A DNA stretch of 11,643 nt from Promethearchaeota archaeon (GTDB lineage Archaea > Asgardarchaeota > Lokiarchaeia > Sigynarchaeales > MK-D1). Below the pieces are notes generated by a model. That model was not told the DNA's origin. It searched no databases and saw only the letters and a program-made list of their open reading frames with translations. How positions within the stretch are numbered: position 1 is the first letter of the stretch; the number at the start of each line of letters is the position of its first letter. This document shows, piece by piece, positions 6,315 to 11,643 of this stretch. A program made the position numbers and the translations under genes. The stretch is taken from the NCBI GenBank assembly GCA_016839385.1, contig JAEOUK010000131.1, positions 1 to 11,643 on the forward strand, read 5' to 3'.

Positions 6315-6797
6315 ATGCCAAAACTGCCTAAGGAATTGTTGGATAAGAAGAAGCAAAAATTGGAGAAGGTAAAGCCTTCAACAAAGTCAGCAGCTTCCTC
6401 TTCTCGAGCTATGCGTCGACAAATGGCCAAGCAAGGCATCGAAGGTATGGATCAAATTGATGCAACTCGCGTAATTATCCAATGTCCAGATAAAGATATT
6501 GTTATCGAGAATCCTCAAGTAATTAAATTAACCCAACAGGGAATGACTGTACATCAAGTATTGGGGGATGCGGTTGAACAAGAACCCTCCTCCTATGAGG
6601 AAGAATATAATGAAGAAGAGGATTACGAAGAATATGAAGAAGAGTATGAGGAAGAATCCTCTAGTCTTGGAGAAATTCGTAAAGAAGACATTGCAATTGT
6701 TGCAGCCCAAGCAGGAGTAAGTGAAAAAGAAGCGGAAAAAGCACTCCAGGATGCTGATGGTGATCTTGCACGGGCAATTTTAAATTTAAAATCATAA
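6315..6797 (+). CDS. nac: Nascent polypeptide-associated complex protein (archaeal NAC with UBA domain)
   Basis: A 160-residue protein. The basic N-terminal segment RAMRRQMAKQGI (31-42) is the ribosome-binding and start-of-NAC signature. The NAC beta barrel (about 42-85) includes TRVIIQCPDKDIVIENPQVI (51-70). A UBA helix bundle occupies 123-160 (EDIAIVAAQAGVSEKEAEKA, then DGDLARAILNLK). Archaeal NAC forms homodimers at the ribosome exit tunnel and contacts emerging chains. Between the two domains is an unusual tract (about 93-117) made almost only of Glu and Tyr, flanked by Ser. ATG 6315 gives the usual family N-terminus; an upstream ATG at 6279 would add a hydrophobic extension unlike the family. 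Two TAA stops stand in tandem. It lies in the cupin-to-hisS cluster, 46 nt after the PUA gene. Confidence 0.94.
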   Translation: MPKLPKELLDKKKQKLEKVKPSTKSAASSSRAMRRQMAKQGIEGMDQIDATRVIIQCPDKDIVIENPQVIKLTQQGMTVHQVLGDAVEQEPSSYEEEYNEEEDYEEYEEEYEEESSSLGEIRKEDIAIVAAQAGVSEKEAEKALQDADGDLARAILNLKS

Positions 6798-6815
6798 TAA
6801 CAAAGTCGAAAATTC

Positions 6816-7154
6816 ATGGCAACAAAAAGTCCTAAAACTCCGGAAGAAGAACCAAATCGATTTTTACGAATCATGCAATTCCAAGCTTGGTTTTTCCTAG
6901 CATTACTAGTTATTGATATTGTATACATTTTAATAAAAGGCCTTGCAAGTGGTAATGGGTTATTCTCAGAAATTGGAGTCTATTCTATGGTCATTGCATT
7001 GATTACTATGATCGGAACAGGACTAAGTTTTGGTTTAAGTTATCAAATTGAAGCAACTCCTGCCAGAAAGAAAACATTATTCACATCATTTTATATATCC
7101 ATGGCGATTGTAACCATTGTTGCAGTATTTGTTCTGTCTGCATATCAATGGTAA
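6816..7154 (+). CDS. Three-helix membrane protein, unknown function
   Basis: A 112-residue protein with hydrophobic segments at about residues 23-41, 52-76 and 89-110, and a charged N-terminal tail (residues 1-19, with TPEEEPNRFLR). The loop between helices 2 and 3 carries PARKK (82-86), so it should be cytoplasmic, placing the N-terminus outside if all three segments span; a two-span plus re-entrant arrangement is also possible. No family motif is recognised. It sits 18 nt after nac and 32 nt before hisS and is probably read on the same mRNA. Its position behind a ribosome-exit chaperone invites a membrane-protein biogenesis role, but nothing in its sequence shows this. Confidence 0.7.
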   Translation: MATKSPKTPEEEPNRFLRIMQFQAWFFLALLVIDIVYILIKGLASGNGLFSEIGVYSMVIALITMIGTGLSFGLSYQIEATPARKKTLFTSFYISMAIVTIVAVFVLSAYQW

Positions 7155-7177
7155 TCTTCTATCAGACTATCCAATCT

Positions 7178-7183
7178 GGTGAT
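7178..7183 (+). promoter_or_regulatory. GGTGAT ribosome-binding site deciding the hisS start
   Basis: GGTGAT pairs with the 3' end of archaeal 16S rRNA in the register just downstream of the usual GGAGG core. The short 3-nt gap to ATG 7187 is therefore normal for this register. It supports 7187 over the in-frame ATG at 7148. Confidence 0.55.
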
Positions 7184-7186
7184 TTT

Positions 7187-8518
7187 ATGTCTCAAAACCT
7201 TCGAAATTTAAAAGGAACTCGTGATTTGTCTGTAGAGGAAAAACTAATCCAAAATATGATTGTTCGTGTTTTTTCAGAAGAATTTGAGAAATATGGATAC
7301 AATCCTTTAGAAACCCCAATTATCGAATATAGAGACATTTTAGCATCCAAATATGCAGGTGGAGCTGAAATATTAAAGGAAATGTATACATTTCGAGATA
7401 ATGGTAATCGAGAATTAGCGTTACGGTACGATTTAACTGTCCCCTTTAGCAGATATGTAGGAATGAATCCTGAACTTAAATTACCTTTTAAAAGATATGA
7501 ATTTGGAAAAGTATTTCGAGATGGTCCCATCAAAGCTGGCAGATATCGGGAATTCTTTCAGTTAGATGCAGATTTAGTAGGTTCTGAATCTCTTCTATAT
7601 GATGCAGAATGTATAGCAATCGTTTTAGGAGCAGCCACTAGACTCGGACTTGATATTTACATCGAATTAAATAGCAGAAAGCTTCTTTTTGGAATTCTCC
7701 AAGAAATCGGAATACTCAGTGATGATCTTGCTTCGAAGGTAATTCTAAGTATTGATAAACTCAAGAAAATTGGAATGGATGGAGTTCAAGAGGAATTAGT
7801 CGAAAAAGGCATAGGAATTACATCATGTCAGCAAATTTTTGAAAAGCTCGATGTTAAAGGTTCTAATGCAAAAAAAATCGAATTTTATGAAGAAAACCTT
7901 TCAAATCTATTAGCCTTAGAAGGATTATCCGAAGTGAAAACTATTTTATCCTATTGTAAAGATATGAAAATCGCAGGAAAAGTGAAATTCCGTCCGGAAC
8001 TTGCTCGAGGATTAGAAATTTACACGGGACCAGTTTTTGAAGCATTTTTCCAGGAATCCCAAATCTCCAGTGCGATCGCTGCGGGGGGTCGATATGATAA
8101 AATTATTGGAAAATTCATAGATAAAGGGAAGGAATATCCCGCTGTCGGTATTTCGGTTGGTGTAGACGTTATTTTAACTGAAGTACTTCAAAATCCTGAG
8201 AAATATCCATTATTTACACAGAAGAAAACCACTATTGATGTTTTATTAATCCCTGTAAAACTTTCTCCAGAAAATCTCATCCCAATCATCACGAAACTTC
8301 GAAATTCAGGAATAAATTGCGATTTTTCACTGGAAAGAAACATTCGTGATTCATTAGGTCTAGCTAGTTCATTAGGAATACCTATTTGTTTAATCGTAGG
8401 ACAACGAGAATTAGAATCGAAAGTAATAACTTTGAAAGATATGGGAAGCGGAACCCAATCCCAAGTGAAACTTTCAGCACTAACTAATTCCGTAAAGAAA
8501 ATTCTGAACTCTCTTTAG
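7187..8518 (+). CDS. hisS: Histidyl-tRNA synthetase
   Basis: A 443-residue class II synthetase that charges tRNA-His. After the family N-terminus LKGTRDL (8-14) come motif 1 (about 38-50, ending in TPIIEYRD), the ATP- and histidine-binding segment LALRYDLTVPFSRYV (77-91), motif 2 FRDGPIKAGRYREFFQLD (110-127), the histidine signature LARGLEIYTGPVFE (272-285) with the catalytic Arg274, AGGRYDKIIG (299-308) and an anticodon-binding domain (about 349-443). Motif 3 reads AVGISVGVDVIL (319-330): Val328 stands where class II enzymes usually have Arg. Some archaeal HisRS also deviate here, so activity is still likely. The frame is open from 7148, overlapping the previous gene, but ATG 7187 gives the family start and has GGTGAT, complementary to the 16S tail, 3 nt ahead. 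Confidence 0.95.
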   Translation: MSQNLRNLKGTRDLSVEEKLIQNMIVRVFSEEFEKYGYNPLETPIIEYRDILASKYAGGAEILKEMYTFRDNGNRELALRYDLTVPFSRYVGMNPELKLPFKRYEFGKVFRDGPIKAGRYREFFQLDADLVGSESLLYDAECIAIVLGAATRLGLDIYIELNSRKLLFGILQEIGILSDDLASKVILSIDKLKKIGMDGVQEELVEKGIGITSCQQIFEKLDVKGSNAKKIEFYEENLSNLLALEGLSEVKTILSYCKDMKIAGKVKFRPELARGLEIYTGPVFEAFFQESQISSAIAAGGRYDKIIGKFIDKGKEYPAVGISVGVDVILTEVLQNPEKYPLFTQKKTTIDVLLIPVKLSPENLIPIITKLRNSGINCDFSLERNIRDSLGLASSLGIPICLIVGQRELESKVITLKDMGSGTQSQVKLSALTNSVKKILNSL

Positions 8519-8689
8519 ATATTAATCTATTATTTCATCTTTGACATAAGATTATTATATCTTGTTTGAAAATGTAGTATTGCTAATGGGAGACAGTTGA
8601 CGGTTGAAAACAATAATTCGTTCTGAATCACCGACATTTTTCCATTTTTACACATAACAAACAAAGATCATAAAGAGTTAGGTAAGATC
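8519..8689 (+). promoter_or_regulatory. Leader and promoter region of the NrdD-like gene
   Basis: A 171-nt gap. A TATA-like TTATTATATC lies at 8552-8561, which would give a leader of about 105 nt, longer than elsewhere in the window. A weak Shine-Dalgarno (AGGT, near 8681-8684) precedes ATG 8690. A direct repeat GTTGA-CG-GTTGA is present near 8596-8607. No tRNA or recognisable riboswitch fold was found. Confidence 0.3.
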
Positions 8690-10768
8690 ATGTCAGATAG
8701 AGAAAACTCCGATTATATCTATAAGTTGCTACCAGAAGTTTTTATGAGTACAGGTGATGTTCAAAAATTCAATCCAAAAAGCATTCTCGAATCTATTGTA
8801 AAGGAAGCAGAATTAGCTCCAGTTGATGCTAAAAAAGTCACTGAACTTGTAGTTAGAAGAATTATTGCTTCTGGAATTAGGTTCCTTTCTGGACCTCACA
8901 TTCGAGAATTAGTATGTTCCGCATTAAGCGAGTTAAATTATGAAGAAGCCCGAAAAAAATATACTCGTATTGGAATGCCTATTGCAGATTATGAAATTCT
9001 TCTACATTCTACTTATAATCCACGTGCGGTGGAATATAATGCTCCAGAAAACATTCATCGTTGGGCTGCAGGGCAAATATCTTCAGAATATACTCTCTTA
9101 AAACTACTTTCTAATACGCAAGCTCGTAGTCATCTCTCAGGAGACATTCATATCCATTCATTACGATATTTCGATATGAGACCTTTTTCCCAATCATGGG
9201 ATTTAAGAATGATTTTAAAGTATGGAATCCCACCTACAGGTCATTTTGGCTTCACTATGTCGGGACCTGCAAAAAATGCAATGGTTGCAGTATTACAAGC
9301 TTGTAAATGGTTAGCTTTTGTGAATTCCGAATTTTCTGGAGAACAAAACTACCTTTATTTCAATACTTTACTCGCTCCTTATCTAAGTAAACTCTCGCTT
9401 TCAGAAATAACCCAACTGGCTCAAACTTTCCTGTTTGAATTGAATCAACAATATCTTTCCCGAGGTTCCTATGTCCCCATCTCATCAATTATCTGTAGCC
9501 CTCATATTCCTGATGCTTTAAAAAACGTAGATGCTGTGGGTCCTCAAGGAGTGATACAAGGGAAATATAAAGATTATGAGAAGGAAAACTTGTTTTTCTT
9601 CAATGCATTATCCAAAGTTTTCACTCAAGGAGATGCTCGCAATCGCTTATTTGCTTTTCCGAAACATAAAGTACTAATCTCTAAACACGATCTGAAAAAT
9701 AGGGATATTGCTTTCAATTTATTTACTGAAACTGCCAAAATGGGAACTCCAGTATTCATAAACAGCGAAAATTCTTGGATTCAAGAGGGATTTTTAGGTT
9801 CCATCTTTTCTAATGAATATAAAAATTCTTATCTCAATAGTATAAATCAACCAGATTTATTTGACTGGAATCATCACTATATGAATCTTGGAGGATTACA
9901 AAGTATTTCCATCAATCTTCCTCGAATTGCGTATCTTTCTAATGGGAATGACGATAAAGCAATAGAAATACTTAGTAACCAGATGGATTTATCAAGAGAA
10001 ATTCTACTATTAAAATTAAAAATAATTGAAACTCTACTTGAAAAAGAGCGTTTACCACTGTGTAATGAATCAGTTGATGGGCAAATGTTGTTGGATTTAA
10101 ATCGTCAAGCACTTCTTTTTGGATATGTTGGACTTGATGAAATGGTAAAAGCGCATACCCACAACCATCTTCATGAAGATGAAAGTTCTTTTGAATTTGG
10201 TTTGAAAATTACCCGATTTATGGTCAATCGATGCCAAGAGTATTCCGAAACTTATAAAAAATTTTTTACCATTTGGGAAGAACCTGCTGAGTTTGCTGCT
10301 CATCGTTTTGCTCTATTAGATCTCACCCATTATCCCACTTTTGCTAAATCAGTTATTAATGGAAACTTAGAGACTGAAGCAGTATATTATACTCCCTCAG
10401 CTAGTACGAATTATGCATTGGATATTCCAATAGCTAAAAGAAGTGAAATTCATTCTATGGTTTCTAAAATCGTCCAAAATAATACAGCTTTACCTATCTG
10501 GTTGAGTGAATCGCCAAATAATGAAAAAGTGGATACGTTGAAATCCACTACTTTAACATTATTGGACCAAGGAGTAAATGCATTCTCGTACAATTTTGAC
10601 TTTTTCAGCTGTCCGAAATGTGGATACTTCAAGAAAAGTCTTCCAACTGAAACCAAAGATCATATTATTAAACGCATTTCCAAGATCACGAATTATTATG
10701 CCCCATTAGAACTTTGGAACATTGGAAAGAAACAAGAATACGAAGAACGGAAACGTATAACATTATAA
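8690..10768 (+). CDS. NrdD-like class III ribonucleotide reductase homologue lacking radical residues (probable pseudoenzyme)
   Basis: A 692-residue homologue of archaeal anaerobic ribonucleoside-triphosphate reductase. Residues 17-95 form an ATP-cone (FNPKSILESIVKEAEL; FLSGPHIRELV; EEARKKYTRIGMP). Family landmarks follow: GDIHIHS (151-157), RPFSQSWDLR (164-173), SGPAKNA (191-197), TLLAPYL (226-232), INLPRIAYLS (408-417), EEPAEFAAHRFALLD (530-544) and a C-terminal WNIGKKQE (676-683). The catalytic residues are gone. Ser167 stands at the conserved N-terminal Cys. No Cys occurs between 270 and 457, where the thiyl-radical Cys belongs. Only Cys641/Cys644 remain of the four zinc ligands. The C-terminal ITGYYGP-type glycyl-radical site reads ITNYYAP (666-672), with Asn668 for the radical Gly. 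No activase gene (nrdG) is adjacent. The intact frame and kept scaffold argue for a functional non-reductase, not a decaying gene. A MazG-type gene follows after 22 nt. Confidence 0.88.
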   Translation: MSDRENSDYIYKLLPEVFMSTGDVQKFNPKSILESIVKEAELAPVDAKKVTELVVRRIIASGIRFLSGPHIRELVCSALSELNYEEARKKYTRIGMPIADYEILLHSTYNPRAVEYNAPENIHRWAAGQISSEYTLLKLLSNTQARSHLSGDIHIHSLRYFDMRPFSQSWDLRMILKYGIPPTGHFGFTMSGPAKNAMVAVLQACKWLAFVNSEFSGEQNYLYFNTLLAPYLSKLSLSEITQLAQTFLFELNQQYLSRGSYVPISSIICSPHIPDALKNVDAVGPQGVIQGKYKDYEKENLFFFNALSKVFTQGDARNRLFAFPKHKVLISKHDLKNRDIAFNLFTETAKMGTPVFINSENSWIQEGFLGSIFSNEYKNSYLNSINQPDLFDWNHHYMNLGGLQSISINLPRIAYLSNGNDDKAIEILSNQMDLSREILLLKLKIIETLLEKERLPLCNESVDGQMLLDLNRQALLFGYVGLDEMVKAHTHNHLHEDESSFEFGLKITRFMVNRCQEYSETYKKFFTIWEEPAEFAAHRFALLDLTHYPTFAKSVINGNLETEAVYYTPSASTNYALDIPIAKRSEIHSMVSKIVQNNTALPIWLSESPNNEKVDTLKSTTLTLLDQGVNAFSYNFDFFSCPKCGYFKKSLPTETKDHIIKRISKITNYYAPLELWNIGKKQEYEERKRITL

Positions 10769-10790
10769 TTTACTCCTTCTCTTTTCTAAT

Positions 10791-11114
10791 ATGGATCGAA
10801 GTTTAAATGAAATTCAACACGCAGTAGATGTATGGATTAAAAAAAACAGTGGTTATTGGTCTCCATTAGGAATGTTAGTAGCAGTAATGGAAGAGATGGG
10901 AGAGTTATCCCGTGAAATCTTGCATTTAACTTCAACCAAGTTAAAAAAGAATAATGAACCTTATAATTCTCTTGAAGAGGAGTTGGGAGACTTGCTTTAT
11001 GCAATTATATGCATCGCGAATTCTTATGAGATCTCTTTGGATAAAGCTATAAAAAAATCAATGGAAAAGTATCAAAATCGAGATTTGGATCGATTTACGA
11101 AAGAAAAAAAATGA
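10791..11114 (+). CDS. MazG-type nucleoside triphosphate pyrophosphohydrolase
   Basis: A 107-residue all-helical protein of the MazG/YpjD-like group, which hydrolyses NTPs or dNTPs to the monophosphate and pyrophosphate using Mg ions. The metal-binding motif is complete: Glu34, Glu35 and Glu38 in MEEMGELSREI (33-43), then Glu64 and Asp67 in EEELGDLLYAIICIAN (62-77), fitting EExxE-(12-28)-ExxD. GYWSPLGML (21-29) before the first motif is also typical. Such enzymes usually work as dimers or tetramers in nucleotide-pool sanitation. The gene lies 22 nt behind the NrdD-like gene on the same strand and is probably co-transcribed, which links that gene to nucleotide metabolism. No Shine-Dalgarno is visible. 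It converges on the sugar-kinase gene with 4 nt between stop codons. Confidence 0.9.
   Translation: MDRSLNEIQHAVDVWIKKNSGYWSPLGMLVAVMEEMGELSREILHLTSTKLKKNNEPYNSLEEELGDLLYAIICIANSYEISLDKAIKKSMEKYQNRDLDRFTKEKK
11104..11111 (-). terminator. T8 run, terminator candidate for the sugar kinase gene
   Basis: On the minus strand eight T follow the kinase stop codon by 7 nt. The run is encoded inside the last Lys codons of the convergent MazG-type gene, so the kinase terminator and the MazG coding end overlap. Confidence 0.4.
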
Positions 11115-11118
11115 AGAA

Positions 11119-11643
11119 TTAATCATGGAATTTATTTAATCTTCGATACATTTTATGATTCCGTTCATAAAGTCCGGTAAATTCCTTAAATAAGGAATTA
11201 TAATGTTCTAAGTATTCCTTCTGGGGAGTATATTCCTCAGCATATTGCACAATATTCGGTATATCACTCCAAGAAATTTCTCCCAGAGCCACTGAAGCGA
11301 TAAAAGCTGCTCCTAAACTATTAGATTCTTGTGGGTATTTTGCTCGTTTAACCTTATGATTTAAAACATTGGCAAAAATCTGAGACCATACAGCAGATGA
11401 TGCCCCTCCTCCAATAAAACTGAGGGGCTCCAATCGCTGTTTCATTTTGTTTTCCATAGCATCAAGCAACCATTTAGCATTAAAAGCAACCCCCTCGAAA
11501 ATTGCTCTAAGTATATGTCGTCTGTCAACATCTAGACTAATATTGTTCAAGGAAGCTCGAATCGTATGATCTTCTACTGGAGCTCGCTCACCGAACATCC
11601 ATGGTGTGAAGATCATTTTATTGTTTAATGGATTGACCTCTTC
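11119..11643 (-). CDS. FGGY-family carbohydrate kinase (xylulokinase-like), C-terminal part
   Basis: The last 174 codons of a sugar kinase whose N-terminus lies beyond the window edge; the frame is open through 11643. Recognisable signatures are IFTPWMFGERAPVEDH (from the ATG at 11616 onward), a feature of xylulokinase-like FGGY enzymes, then HILRAIFEGVAFN, the ATP-binding SFIGGGASSAVWSQIFANVL and NSLGAAFIASVALG. FGGY kinases phosphorylate pentuloses, glycerol and related sugars with ATP; the catalytic Asp and most of the sugar site are in the missing half, so the substrate is uncertain. The C-terminal end is intact. It is transcribed toward the MazG-type gene with 4 nt between stops and seems functionally unrelated to it. 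Confidence 0.9.
   Translation of the reverse strand, partial: EEVNPLNNKMIFTPWMFGERAPVEDHTIRASLNNISLDVDRRHILRAIFEGVAFNAKWLLDAMENKMKQRLEPLSFIGGGASSAVWSQIFANVLNHKVKRAKYPQESNSLGAAFIASVALGEISWSDIPNIVQYAEEYTPQKEYLEHYNSLFKEFTGLYERNHKMYRRLNKFHD

Noticed and set aside
6528..6928. Open frames on the minus strand across nac and the following membrane protein
   Set aside because: They mirror the Glu-rich repeat as Phe/Ser-rich low-complexity sequence and overlap well-identified genes, so they are antisense by-products.
8596..8640. Possible hairpin or riboswitch in the leader of the NrdD-like gene
   Set aside because: The complementary pieces (around GACGGTTGA and TCACCGAC) pair only imperfectly and no known riboswitch core is recognisable.
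10097..10656. Minus-strand frames inside the NrdD-like gene
   Set aside because: They run opposite to clearly conserved family motifs and have no independent signals.
8690..10768. The NrdD-like gene as a decaying pseudogene
   Set aside because: No frameshift or stop in 692 codons, the ATP-cone and several structural motifs are preserved, and losses are concentrated at catalytic positions, which fits a pseudoenzyme better than random decay.

Overview
This AT-rich window comes from an archaeon. The evidence is a PAN-type proteasomal ATPase with a C-terminal HbYX tail, a zinc-ribbon MBF1, a NAC-UBA protein, an archaeal-type HflX, a stand-alone TGT-C2/PUA RNA-binding protein, TATA-like promoter elements and short or absent leaders. 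An Asgard-type lineage (for example Heimdallarchaeia-like) is possible, but that is a guess from gene style only.

Layout. Positions 1-1021 (minus): the N-terminus of a GNAT acetyltransferase cut by the window edge, and upstream of it a PadR wHTH fused to an eroded methyltransferase-like domain, with an inverted-repeat operator candidate in front of it. Positions 1277-2006 (plus): a small charge-segregated protein and a four-helix membrane protein, both of unknown function. Positions 2121-3867 (minus): a tightly overlapping mbf1-hflX pair, both ribosome-associated. Divergent from it, pan (4131-5339), with a perfect inverted repeat between the two. Positions 5383-8518 (plus): a closely packed set of cupin, TGT-C2/PUA protein, NAC, a three-helix membrane protein and HisRS, i.e. 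mostly translation and nascent-chain functions. Positions 8690-11114 (plus): an NrdD homologue followed by a MazG-type NTP pyrophosphohydrolase. Positions 11119-11643 (minus): the C-terminal part of an FGGY sugar kinase, tail-to-tail with the MazG gene.

The most striking item is the NrdD homologue. It is a full-length class III ribonucleotide reductase reading frame (692 aa) with an ATP-cone and well-kept structural motifs. However, the glycyl-radical Gly is Asn, the N-terminal active-site Cys is Ser, no Cys lies in the thiyl-radical segment, and the second CxxC of the C-terminal zinc site is missing. It looks like a conserved pseudoenzyme, perhaps a nucleotide sensor, sitting 22 nt upstream of a nucleotide pyrophosphohydrolase.

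No tRNA, rRNA, CRISPR array or insertion sequence was recognised. There is no gene-free stretch longer than about 260 bases; the main gaps (1022-1276, 3868-4130, 8519-8689) are described as promoter or regulatory regions.
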